A stretch of DNA of 64,000 nt, from positions 62,001 through 126,000 of the forward strand of contig VYZB01000343.1 of the NCBI GenBank assembly GCA_013397455.1, given 5' to 3'. Below are positions 11,532 to 22,739 of the stretch, piece by piece. The notes beneath the pieces were generated by a model. The model was given only the letters and a program-made list of their open reading frames with translations, ran no database searches and was not told where the DNA came from. Numbering within the stretch: position 1 is the first letter of the stretch; every line of letters starts with the position of its first letter. Position numbers and translations under genes: made by a program. The DNA is from Crotophaga sulcirostris (taxonomy: Eukaryota; Chordata; Aves; Cuculiformes; Crotophagidae).

Positions 11532-14500
11532 GCATTACAAGGCAGTAATACATCTGTGGTGCAGTGAGACAGCTCTCTACACCAGAGAAAGTCTCCTCTC
11601 ACTGTGCTCGGGTGAGACGCAGAGCTGCCTGGCACAGGTGCTAGTGTGAAGAATTTGCTCTTCACTGTCTCGTGCATGTCCCTACTCTTTCCAGAGTCTC
11701 CCAAACCCAACAGACCATCTTGCTCAGGTGGTCCTGCTCCTCCTCAGGAACATGAGTAGTGAGAGTCACATATCTGAATGCCCTACAGAAGCTGACCCTA
11801 AAGACCTTAAGAAGAGCTCTGTGGTCTATGGTCATGCAAGATGCCCACGTACATTGCACAAGATCTCATGAGGAGAGAGTTACCTGAAGCAATTTCATAC
11901 CACTATTTACCTACAGGAGCAATCTGGTCTAAAAAACATTATTTTAAAAGTGTGGCACTCATAACCAGCAACAGAGTGAAGCTTAGCTGAGCATGGGGCT
12001 TGTTTATACATGTTCAGTGATTATCACCCAGCTGGTGTGTTTTTCACTTGGTACTTGAGAATTAATAAACTTGTTGAGTGACAATTCCAACCTCATCTCT
12101 AATGAAATTAACTTCCCTGGCACAAAGTGATGAGCGCAGTTTTTACAGAAGCTACCAGGTGTCACTCTGATCTATTTCTTGCAAGTTCTTTTTCTAAGGA
12201 CTTGTTGACATGCAGGAATAGTCTAGAATAGTTGTTAAAAAAAAAAAGTCTGCAGGGATATGTCGTTTTCTGATAAGAACATGTCTATGCAGATATTGAG
12301 GGTCACACGCAGGCCAGGGTTTTGCCAGACATCTCTCCTGAGAGCACCTAAACTAATCATGCTATAACTCTTCAGGCATAGCTCCAATTCCTAGCTGAAT
12401 GCCAGGGACTATGAGGAAATCTGAAATATCTTACTATCACGTATTCATGGAGCTCCTCTATACATCTGTACATTGCAGACTCTAAGGGAAAATAAAATGT
12501 AGTTTGTTTTTTTTTTAACTATTAACTGTAAAACAAAACACTGAAGCTTGAAACAAATGAAGGGAAAATATTAATTTTGTAAACTCTTCAAACACAAGAA
12601 TAATTTAGTGGGTTTGATGGTTAAAAGAGGGATTAAATTCACTAAGAAATGAGTACACAACAAGGAAAGAGATGTCTTTTATGTCAAGTCAAAAAAGTAG
12701 TTATAAATGAGGCCGTTTCAAATCGTTTCAAGTAAGAGTTGTAATGATGACGTCAATAAAAGAAGAGTCACATTTAATATAAGGAATTTCCAAGGATGGA
12801 AATCTGTTAAAAGGAGAAGAGAAGTGATATAGAACATTTTATTTGGATCTGGAATTAGATGGCTTAAATATTTTAAATATTATCTGAATATCTTTTGTGA
12901 ATAATAGTACTGCACTGTAGGAGTCTGAACTCAGGACATTTTTTTTCATTTCTCATTGGCATTCAGACCTCTGCACAGGAATCGTTCTTCCTTATGAATC
13001 TCAGACGTTTCAGATATGAAGACTACTCCAAAAATTCTTTCTGGGATTATACTGTCTGTAGTTTGCTCTTCAGTCATCTGGCTCAAGGGACAATATAAAT
13101 TTGTCCTTTATGTTAGGTACACATCTATATGACAAATGTGTAGTAGCGAGGGAAAATTCGTAAACAAATCATAGTTCATCTCAACTCTTAAACAAGCAAC
13201 CCTCTGAATTGGGGATTTGAGAAGTCTGTACCCATTTGAACTCCCCTTAGCAGAACAGATCCAGAGTCTATGCCAATGCCAGAAGCAGATGGACAGTGGG
13301 GTGTGAGTAGAATGAGGAAACATGGAAGTTATTGCTGAGACACATCAGCTGGATATCTAAAGGAGAAGAAGCTAAAATGAGTCCTCAAGCTACAGTGGGG
13401 TTTCTAGAGGTTGTGCTAGGCTCATGTCACCCTTTTCTCAGTACTGGGTACCAGCACTCCACCAATAATTACATATTAACATTTGATCAGAAGGATTTGA
13501 AGTGAAACATTAGAACATATAAATTTGATATTAGAAGAGATTTTTATCTTGGAACCTTGCTATCCTTGTTATCTAAGGTAGGGGACTTTTCAGCTTCTTT
13601 ATTTTCTAAGAAAATGTACCTTAGGAAAGTCATCTTTGTCACTGATGCCCTCTGAAGACAGTCTTCTAATAAGCAATTACAGAAAAGTAAGTGAGATAAA
13701 GAAGGTTTATTTACTTTTATAGTTCTTGGTGAAGTTGAAAACCAGAAAATAAGTAAAAAGGAGCAAGGGGGACAGCATCCTACAACCAGTCAGTTCCTCA
13801 CAGAGCAGAGCTGGTGCTCTGCAAACCAGTCATGCTGTTAGAGCACAAACACAGAAGCAGCCATCTTAGCCAACTTTGAATACAGAAAAACTGTTGTAGG
13901 TGGATCTAGTAACTCTCCACTCCCTGCACTTTCCAGTCCAAACAAAAAAGTTGTTTCCTATGTCTTAACCACCTTTCTCAGAAGAAAATAAATTTTAGCT
14001 GGAATTACACATTTCTATCCCTTGACTGTGAGGAGACAGTGAGATAACTTGCCTCACTCTTATTCTTTTCCCTAAATAAAGACAATTCAGATTATTTTCC
14101 TTCAGGAACCAAATTTAGGGAACAAGAATCCCTTCCCTGGGAACTGCTGATTTAAAACCACTATTTATACCAGTCTTTCTGAAGAGATATGACATAGTCA
14201 GAAGCAAAATACATTCCTGCTTTACCTGAATACTTTTGGTTATTTTGATAAAAAAAATTATTTTCATGAAAAAAGTTATTTTGAGGAAAACAATTTTGGT
14301 AATACAGATTTAGTTTATACAACCAGCAAAGAGTTAATGCCCTCTGCCTTTGTACATTACAGTCTAGTGGTTAGGATCCTTGCTAGGCATGTTGAACAGA
14401 GTGGATGAAATTACTGCTCTGAAAGAGATAACTGAATATGATCCTTTCTTACAATACAATAAATGAGATTTTGTAAAAGAATAAACACACTGCTTTTTCA

Positions 14501-15535
14501 TGTGACTCAACCTCCTCTGTTTTATCTAAAATGTTTTTAAACAAACTGACTGTACATGTTATTTTCTTCAATCAAAAACTTTTTTATTTACCAGAATACG
14601 TGCACACAAAGACCCTTTAATCGGTGTCATTATAGCACTCATTTTTTTCAGAACATGTACCTGAGAAGTGATCCTTTCTTTTCCAGCGTATACTGTATTA
14701 TAGCAGTTCTTGTTAGAATGATGGCCTAAATTCATAATGTAATTAACTCACACAGAATAGGAAGATTCAAGCAAGGGAAAGTAAAAAAGACATTCCCGTA
14801 TCTCTTAAATCCTACCAGTCACTGTCACCGGAAGAGAACATCGTGTTCATAGTACACCTTAAGCATATATCAGTAGAAATTAAGAGTTAGACTAGCAAAA
14901 TAACTAATCCTTTTTTAAGCAGCAGTGTTCCCCTCTGGTGTAGCAGATTATATGGACAGCACATGGACGATAGACATAGAACATGTGTTACTTCTGAATC
15001 TTCCATCAGTTTAACAGTACTGTCACAGCAGAAGAAATTTCAAGAGTTCCTGGGAACAAGGTTGTGAAAAAGTGACAGGAAACTACTTTTCTTAGTAAGC
15101 CTGATAATCCAGTCCAAAAGACGCACAAACATTATGCTGCCTATCTTTTCAAACACAGTGATAAACAAGATGAAATACACTTGCAGTTTCAAGGAAAGTG
15201 TAGTAGACATTCTTTTTAAATACCTACAGGACACGAGAATCATTAGATATTTCAGGTACTAAAACAGAAACTTGTTTTTTTATTTTATTATCACTTTATT
15301 ATTGTTATCTGCAAAGAGAGATGTATAAAATATTATATATATAACTGAATTTCTAATAAATCATTGGAAACAGTTGCTCATGAAACTTTATACCCAGCAT
15401 TAATTCAGATTTGCTTGGATATGAACCCTGCCACCTGGAAGTGAAACCTGCTTTAGGGCAGTCATCAAAGGGCACTGACAAGCAGTAGTAATGTACTGAA
15501 ATGAAAGCAAAAAGTTGCTGGGTTTCCTGGAGATG
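11532..15535. other. Unique AT-rich DNA, no gene recognised
   Basis: I see no gene or named repeat. The interval includes an imperfect tandem repeat at about 14,239-14,297, listed separately. Confidence 0.5.
14239..14297. repeat. Imperfect short tandem repeat (about 3 copies, 18-20 bp)
   Basis: Three successive diverged units each have the form (G/A)TTATTTT followed by two or three variable bases and an A-run: GTTATTTTGATAAAA, then ATTATTTTCATGAAAA, then GTTATTTTGAGGAAAA. The pattern suggests an old local duplication. Confidence 0.5.
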
Positions 15536-15997
15536 CTGGTTGTATTGAGTTTGTGTGGCGATATTTTGGTAGCGGGGGGAGAGGGGTTGCTGCAGGGTGG
15601 CTCATGTGAGAAGCTGATAGAAGCTTCCCATCATGTCCAACAGAGCCAGTGCCAGCCAGCTACATGAGGGACCCACCACTGGCCAAGGCCGAGCCAGTTA
15701 CTGATGGTGATAGCACCTCTGGGTTAACATAGTTAAGAAGGGGGGGAAGAATCCTGTGCAACAGCAGTTGAAGAGAAGAGTGAGAATATGTGAGATAAGC
15801 AACTCTGCAGAGATCGAGGTCAGGGAAAAAGGAGGGGGAGGAGATTCTTCAGATGTCAGAGCAGATATTCCCCTCCAGGCCACGGTGACAACCATGGTAA
15901 GGCAGGCTGTCCTCCTGCAGTCCATGGAGATCCACAGTGGAGAAGATATCCAACTGCAGCCCACGGACGATCCCACATGAGAGCAGATGGATGCTTG

Positions 15998-16215
15998 AAG
16001 AAGACTGTGACCCCATGGGAAGCTGCACTGGAGCAGACTCATGGCAGGACCTGTGACCCTGTAGAAAGAGAAGAAGCCACACTGGAGCAAGTTTGCTGTC
16101 AGAACTTGTGACGCCATGGAATGGACCCACAGTAGAGCAGTTTGTGAGGAACTACAGCCCATGGGAAGGATCCATGTTAGAGATGCTTGTGGAGGACTGT
16201 CTTCTGTGGGAGGGA
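15998..16215 (+). repeat. Diverged tandem units inside the LTR (period about 45-57 bp)
   Basis: Four to five units each contain a phrase like CC(C)ATGGGAAG, then ACTGGAGCAG, then a GGACT/GAACT ending. They recur at about 45-57 bp intervals. This looks like an internal expansion in the U3 region of this LTR family rather than a later microsatellite. Confidence 0.6.
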
Positions 16216-16428
16216 CCTCATGTTGCTGTAGAGGAAAAGAGTGAGGAGAAAGGAGTAGCAGAAACTATGTGTGATCAACTGACTAAAACCGTCATCCCCG
16301 TCCTTCTGTGCTGCTTGGGGGAGGAAGTAGAGAAAATTGAGAGTTAGCCTGGGAAGAAGTGAGGGATGGGGGAAAGAGTTTTTAAGATTTGATTGTATTT
16401 CTAACTGCCCTATTCTGATTTGATTGCT

Positions 16429-16434
16429 AATAAA
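16429..16434 (+). terminator. LTR poly(A) signal AATAAA
   Basis: AATAAA sits in GCTAATAAACTAATTT, about 180 bp before the LTR end and in the same orientation. This is the expected place for the R-region processing signal of the retroviral transcript. Confidence 0.6.
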
Positions 16435-17264
16435 CTAATTTCCCCAAGTTGAGTCTGCTTTGCCCATGATGGTAAGTGGTGAACAATCTCTCTGTCCTTA
16501 TTTTGAACCAAAGACATTTTGTTATATTTCTCTCCCCATGTAACTGAGGAGGGGAGTGATAGAACAGCTTTGGTGGGCACCTGGCATCCAGCCAGGGTCA
16601 ACCCACTGCAATGGTAGTAGGATCTGTCTTGTTTTGTCAAATTCATTAACTATAAGAAGGAGAATGAGTAAATGGACCTCAACGAGATTCTCATATTTCA
16701 GGAGGATTGATAGAGAAAGGCCAGTTATGAGGAATGTCTATAACCTTTGTAATGAAGGTTTACCCTGACACCTCTGAGACACACACTCTGCTCCCCTTTC
16801 TGACTGTGAGAGTCTGGGTCCATCAGTAATTGCTGGAAGATCGGTTCACAGAATCCCTTCAGACTGACTCCTGGGACTGAGTGTAAGGAGACAGAAAAGA
16901 GTATTTTTTTCAGAAAGTTAATTTTCATCAGAATTGATTTTTAATTAATAAAACCATTAATTATTAATAAAGAAAATAAGATAATATGTAACTCCATTAT
17001 TTAATTGTTTTCTATATCTATGTAGAATTAACACATATTTTAAAAGTACAGGGCTTTATTAAAAACCTTCAGGAAGGTTCTATAGATCCAGAGAGAATTA
17101 CTGGGTAAGCCTAGTGGTGAGCATGAAACTCAGGTACCTTCATCATCCAGATAATGATGGCTACATACAAGTATCTATATAAACATCGAATTTCCCCCAA
17201 ATTGGGAATTCTTATTTTAATTATGAATTTTTTACTGTATTAGTTTATGGTTATGTTAGTTGCT

Positions 17265-17276
17265 TATCAGCTGATA
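17265..17276. promoter_or_regulatory. Palindrome TATCAGCTGATA (E-box flanked by GATA cores)
   Basis: This is a perfect 12-bp palindrome. It has a CAGCTG E-box at its centre and a GATA core on each side (TATC...GATA). Both motifs are bound by known factor families, bHLH and GATA. A single site of this length is expected occasionally by chance. Confidence 0.2.
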
Positions 17277-18011
17277 TTTTGCTCTCTTAAGCTTTCAGAC
17301 AATTATAATGTATGAATATGCTTACATTTATATTCACTTTGCATATATGCAATTTCTAACTCTGGTAAAATCTATTGTAAAATTATGGCTTAGATTTCAT
17401 TTTATGCATCTGCAAAGTAGAACCATTAATTTTACTATAAAACAAGGTATTATTATTCACTAAATAATACCCACAAATCTCTATATGACTCTTAAATAGT
17501 GCATTGCTTACATCCCCTTCAAAAATCCAAAGCAGCAGAACAATTTAATTTCAATATTTGAAGTACATCAACATGAGTTGAAAAGTCTGAGTGAGTGAAA
17601 AACAACATATGTAATTTAGAATTATTTTTATAGTGGAAAGCTATCCTTTCTATTCAGAGGAATATTGTTTACTGAGAAATTAAAATATTATTGCTCATAA
17701 AACTGCAAACTTTCCCTTTTGACATCTCCCATAAATTCAAGTTTGAGACTGATACCAAAAAAAGTAGCATTTGTCTTGATCAAATGGAAATGATCAAAAT
17801 AGCATGCCCAATTCTGAATCTTCACAAAAATCTCATAAAGATATCATTTTGACTCATGAAATGGTGACTGGCAATTTCATACTGTTCAGTAACCCCGGTT
17901 CAGAAAGGTAAATGCTCAGGTACTCAACTTGAAACACTTCAAGGTATTTAAGTGTGTAAATACTTTAACAGAAGTAAAACCACAGACTCGGTACAGTCTT
18001 GCTATGCAGAA

Positions 18012-18030
18012 ATGGCATCCTCAGTCACAG
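18012..18030 (+). other. ATG in good Kozak context followed by a strong splice donor
   Basis: CAGAAATGGC has A at -3 and G at +4. The frame reads MASSVT and then meets CACAG|GTGAGTTT, a near-ideal 5' splice site at 18,031. No promoter or CpG island precedes it, and no matching downstream exon is proved. It may be chance. Confidence 0.12.
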
Positions 18031-20773
18031 GTGAGTTTCCAGGGTTACTGATGGTTGATGGCTAGGCGCTGCCTTCGCAGAACCCCTTGGCAGAAATGAG
18101 CTGTAGACACATCTTCTCCATGACCAAGCCCCCAGAGAGGCTCACTGTGAATCCACAGAGCATCAGGGTAACGCTGCTTTGCATCCCAGTGCTGCATCCT
18201 GGGAGAACACTCACAGGTTTACACACCAAAGGGGAATTCCTGCTGGCTTAAATCTTCTCTGCAGCGTTAGTGACTAGCTATGCAGAACTGCCAACTGAGG
18301 TCCTATATATCAAACTATCCATTCTGACAGTCAGGTTAGGTTAATCATTAAAACTCTGCCTCTCTCTCTCTGGGAGTCTCCAGGGCTTTGTTTAATTCAG
18401 CAGACAGATGGCACTGAGGAAATTCAGGTGGTGCGTGATGAGATTTGGGTGTTTTTTAATGTGGCTGCTAGGATTTTTCAAATAGATTAAGTTCAATTGT
18501 AAATCACTCCTGTTCCTGGAGTCGGAGTCTTTATTGGCCCCCCAGTGCTTGCACCAAAGAATTGATCCTTCAGCAGCAATCGCACTTGATGGGGGAAGGT
18601 AACTCTCTTTTTTCTTGCAGCACTGAACACCAGCTGTTAAAACCCTGTTACAAGGAGGTGATACTCTCAAGTGTAACTAGCTAATTCCCCAGCAAAGTCT
18701 GAGTTCATTTCACCACACATATAGAAATTCTTATTTCAGTTTTTCTTGGTTTTCTTTAATCAAGGACAATAATTATCATTACTGCCCACTTTCATGGCTA
18801 CACAAGTCTTGAAAACCACCTTGGCCTACCTTGATCTCTTCATCATTTGTTTCCCTTCTTTCTTCTGTCTGTTGGTCTATGATTTTGCCACTCTACCAAA
18901 TGTCATTTTAGAACAGGCGAAAAGACAAGAAAGAGGACATAAGCACCCTCTTCTCCCATGCATTATATGGAGGCTGGGTTCCTCCACTTTAATCCAAAAA
19001 GGACGAGAAATACAAAATGTCTCCTACAGGTACAAACCTTTCCTGCAGCTTCAAGCTCTTGTCATTGATCGGTCCCTGCTGCCACTCATCAGCCTGTCAC
19101 AGCATGGCCATTTACACTAACTGAGGCAAATGGAGAACTTTGGTTTAGGAGTTAAATACAAGAGTAAATTCATTCCGTGAAGAAAACATGGCTGGAAAAT
19201 CACTGTTATTAAAAATCAAGATTAAAAATAACCCATTATGGGGAATAAAGTATAAATGTTACCCTAAGCAAGTATTATTTACAGACCAAATGTGCTCTGA
19301 AAACGCAAGAGAAGTGGAAAGATTTCTGGGAGCAAAATTCAATCCCTTCCAAAGACACCAGCTACAGCAAGAGTTCATTCTTCCATGTGAACAAAATCTT
19401 TTTTTCAGAAGGATTTTACCAATTACTGATGTCACATTATCAGGATGATTTAAAAATTTTTATTCTCATTTTTAATATAATTTATAACCTCTTTCACCTG
19501 TACAAATAATGCCTCTGTTTCAAATCAGAACAATTCAACCTAAATCACACTATATCAGTGAAAAATAAGTCTCATCAGTGTATTCCACCTGTATAGGTGC
19601 ATTTGTAAGAGAAAAAACATGGCTAAAATCCAAACATAGAACTACTGTTCAGTATGGGCAAGCACTATCAGAAATTCTATTCAAGTTGAGCAGCTCAATA
19701 ACAATAAAAACAATGATTTCTAAGCAGAATATTTCCTTCTGGGAGGTGTTACTGCCAGGTATGGGCTTCTGCAATGTCTGTTTTGAATTCCAGTACAGTC
19801 TTCTGCACCCCCCTCCCCAGTGTAAAGGTTGTATCCAGGTTACAAGCTTTTGTAAGGTAAATTTTAACTCCTGGATCCTGATTTATGCAGACTGGTTTTA
19901 ACTGTAGACAAATTTTAGACCTGGAAATGGATGGTTTGGATATCACACAGCAGGATATTGTCTTGCATAATCTTTTGTATTTTAATTTCTTCCTCTTTGT
20001 TCCAATGTTCTCCTGTAGGTATTTGCAAAAAATATTGCCATTTTCTGTCATTGATGATATCCTGACAAAAGGAAAACAAAGCTCAAATTTATGCCATTTG
20101 AGACCTTCTTACATAGTCTAAAGAAAATTGACTTCTCTAGAAAGATACTTGTGCTTTTTATGTTTATTTATTTTTAAAAAGAAAATCATATTTATCAACG
20201 CAGTTTTTTCTGACTGACTGTGAAATACCAAATTATTTCTATTAAGAGATGTTTTGTGTAGAGATATATCTGAGATATAAAGATACAGAGGGTTATATCT
20301 TTACAGTATAACAAGATAAAAAGATAAAAGTGTTATCTACCTTATTTATCCAAGTTTTATGATCTTTAGAAGTTTTGAGGTTTTAGATGAAGATTCTGCA
20401 CTATGTCTTCAAGAACCTGATGTGTAATGACTCTCTCTTCCTCAGTTCCTGATTAATTTCATTGCTATTCCTTTTCTTTCTTCCTCGCCCCTTTGCCTCT
20501 ATTTCAGTCTTGTTAAAAGGTTGGGATTACGTTTTAGAAGAATTTATATATCACAAGAATAAAAAAGTTTAACAAAGTTAAGGAAGGACATGAAGCCAGT
20601 TTTCAAAACCATATAAGCCTGATGGGGAAAAAGAAAAAAAGGAGGGAATATAATCCCTTCACACACAGAGCAGACAAGGCAAGAGGCATAGGGATAAATT
20701 TCATGAAAAGGTATTTGAGTTCAAAATCATAATAAAAAAAACAGTCTTCATAGCTGTGGGATAGTTAAATGAT

Positions 20774-21491
20774 TGTCACAGTTTAGCCCCAACCTGGCTA
20801 AATTTTCAGCAGCTAAAATTGTGTAGTTGGGTTCCCAAATTCCATCCCCCCACCTCCAGGGGAAGGGAGAGGAAAATGAGAGGAAAGAAGCTTGTGGATT
20901 TGGAAACTAAAACTATAGATTTAATGAAATAATGATAATAATAGTACTAATGATTAAAATAATCAGAAAGTAATGAAAATATGTGCAAATATCAGAGATC
21001 ACACCCCACTCTTGGATGACTCTATGTCTCTACAGATGCTGTAGAGCAGACACGGGGAATGGGTCCATGGCTAGGAGGGAGCTGAGCTCAGGAACTGGAT
21101 TCAGGGATGCACAGGTCCAGGGTCAGGAGCAATTAGACGAGGTCCTCATTGGATGTCGACCATCACCGAAGAGAGCGAGACTCTCGTGATCTCTCAGTTT
21201 TATATCGAGTATTATGTATATGGGATGGAATACTCTGTTGGTCAGTTTGGGGTCACCTGTCCTGTCTGCCTCTCCCTGAAGGTACAGCCATTTTTCACTA
21301 GCTCGAGGATGGCCTTGATTACTAGAGGAATAAGTATAAACATTGACCTTTCTGCATACCAGTGCCCCGTGTTATCACTACTAGAGAGAAACTGTCTGAA
21401 AAACACGTGGTTAGTTTTCCAGAAAATGCAGCCGTTTCAGACTAAAGCCGAACCAGAGTCAGGGTCACCCCAATTAACTCAAACCATAATA
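20774..21491 (-). mobile_element. Solo LTR of a second avian ERV family, minus strand
   Basis: Read on the minus strand, this segment of about 718 bp starts near TTATGGTTTGAGTTAATTGG and ends GGGGCTAAACTGTGACA. I recognise it from memory as a bird ERV LTR, class uncertain (ERVK- or ERVL-like). It contains a TATA box (21,198-21,205) in a typical LTR promoter setting and an ATTAAA poly(A)-type signal (complement of 20,920-20,925). The element is flanked by ATGAT at 20,769-20,773 and 21,492-21,496. The match can be extended to AATGAT, giving 5 or 6 bases. The 5' terminal dinucleotide has drifted from TG. There is no internal retroviral sequence, so it is a solo LTR. Confidence 0.78.
21198..21205 (-). 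promoter_or_regulatory. LTR TATA box (ATATAAAA on minus strand)
   Basis: The plus strand reads TTTTATAT, so the minus strand is GATATAAAACTGAGAG. It lies about 290 bp into the minus-strand LTR and upstream of its ATTAAA signal, where the U3 promoter is expected. Confidence 0.6.
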
Positions 21492-21547
21492 ATGATGGAC
21501 TAAGTTATTGCTAAGGAAGACGTTTTATAACAGGTTAAAAAAACAGC

Positions 21548-21625
21548 CTCAGGTAACAGCCAGGTGTTTCTGATGCTGCTGTGGAGTAGCAGGAAGGATT
21601 AGATGACCTCTTCAGACTCTTAAAA
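21548..21625 (+). mobile_element. Possible highly decayed LINE/CR1 3' tail
   Basis: GGATTAGATGACCTCTTCAG resembles the 3' end shared by old CR1/L3-type elements (GATGATCT...TTCCAACC). It is followed by an A-rich run. Similarity covers only about 30 bases, so the call is tentative. Confidence 0.25.
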
Positions 21626-22604
21626 AAACAACAAAACGCAAAACCAAAAAACAAAACCCACATAAAAAGCACAGGAAAATATACAGGATCTATACTCTGC
21701 CAAGTGCTCAGAGTACTCAGTTTTGCAGTAGACTCCTTCTTTAGAGTAAAAGAAACCAAAATTTCATAGTTGACCTGACAATGGCAGAAGGCAGCCAGGT
21801 ACCAGGAAAAGTTGGGCTAACAGATATCACAAACAATTTGCTAACAGGTTAAAATTTATATCTGACAAGATTATAAAATATCTCCTTTATATACAGAAGA
21901 TTTACTAGCAAATGCCACATGGCAATTACATTTCTGGAATAGTGGTCTTTTACAGAAATCTGAGGCATGTTAAATAGCCATTGTTCATTAAATGTGTTTT
22001 TCCCTCTCCCTCAGATGTTACTAAGCCTCCAGCTGCTCTTTTTCACTGGCAAATCACATGGTTTATATGCAGACAGAGGGCAGGTCACATGCAAAGAATA
22101 AATTGTTTTTTTGTCAGGCTCCTGAGAATCATTGGAAGAAACTCTCTGCCGTTTCTGCAAAGACTTAAAAAGAAAAGGAAATTAAAAAATAAGCACATAA
22201 CTACCTTGCAGTTGTGACTTTAAAATTTGTTTCTATTTTATTTTCTGCTTTTACTTACAAAAGAGCAATGAAACATGGGAAAATGCAGAACAATTGGCAA
22301 AAACGTTTCACAAATGCCAGCTAGCTTTTCCTCACTGTCATTTTGGACTGTCCTTCACTGGCTTGACTAGAGGCCAGTGGCCAGAACCCCATCCACTTGG
22401 GAATCAGGAGGTGCTTTGTACTGTAAGAAATATTACTGGAAATGCTATTGCGGGGGAGGAGAGGGGAGGGGAGAAATAAATCGCTGTGCTATCCAACACA
22501 GACTGCCACAAGTACGTACCAATTCTTACCTTAATCAATGTTATCTGTGAGATATGTAGTGAAATCTGTCCCTGCATGAAGTAACAATCTGTAGCAATGT
22601 GAGA

Positions 22605-22735
22605 GAGATTGGAGATTGATGAGGCACTCGGTGCCATGGTTTAGATGATGGGTTGGTGTTGGTGTTAGTGTTGGGTTATAGGATGGACTCAATGATCTCA
22701 AAGGTCCTTTCCAACCTTGTAATACTGTGACACTG
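22605..22735 (+). mobile_element. CR1 LINE, short 3' fragment
   Basis: This is a 5'-truncated CR1 copy. It starts within the last codons of ORF2 (GATGAGGCACT...GCCATGGTTTAG) and continues through the 3' untranslated region (TTGGTGTTAGTGTTGG, then CAAAGGTCCTTTCCAACC). It ends in the octamer-type tail AATACTGTGACACTGTG. It matches the copies at 27.7 and 57.9 kb closely and belongs to the same subfamily. CR1 ends in octamer repeats rather than poly(A), as seen here. Confidence 0.9.
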
Positions 22736-22739
22736 TGTG

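Larger units (their letters stand above)
15541..16610 (+). mobile_element. Solo LTR of an avian endogenous retrovirus (ERVL-like)
   Basis: This segment of about 1,070 bp begins TGTATTGAGTTTGTGTGG and ends CAACCCACTGCA, giving the TG...CA termini of an LTR. I recognise it from memory as a common bird LTR, probably of the ERVL class. Features in order are a decayed TATA-like stretch near 15,726, a repetitive middle (about 15,998-16,215), a poly(A) signal AATAAA at 16,429-16,434 and a conserved tail (GGCATCCAGCCAGGGTCA). The flanks are CTGGT (15,536-15,540) and ATGGT (16,611-16,615), a 5-base target-site duplication with one mismatch. No gag, pol or env sequence flanks it, so it is a solo LTR left after recombination. 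Open frames inside it, up to 154 codons, are not host genes. Confidence 0.85.
16616..20767. other. Unique AT-rich DNA, no gene recognised
   Basis: No gene or named repeat is seen. The interval contains a 12-bp palindrome (17,265-17,276) and a possible first-exon-like ATG with a donor site (18,012-18,030), both listed separately. An acceptor-like pyrimidine tract ends at 20,018, but no good donor follows it. Confidence 0.5.

Noticed and set aside
11940..12130. Segment with AATAAA and TG-rich start as a possible further LTR
   Set aside because: No TATA box, matching termini or target duplication could be found.
15698..16162. 154-codon minus-strand open frame
   Set aside because: It lies inside the solo LTR, antisense to it, and arises from the LTR's GC-rich repeated units.
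20019..20121. Strong acceptor followed by 34 open codons
   Set aside because: The acceptor at 20,018 is good, but there is no usable donor and no AATAAA close downstream, so an exon cannot be supported.
22449..22475. G-rich run as a possible G-quadruplex
   Set aside because: Only three G-runs of sufficient length are present, so the usual four-run pattern is not met.
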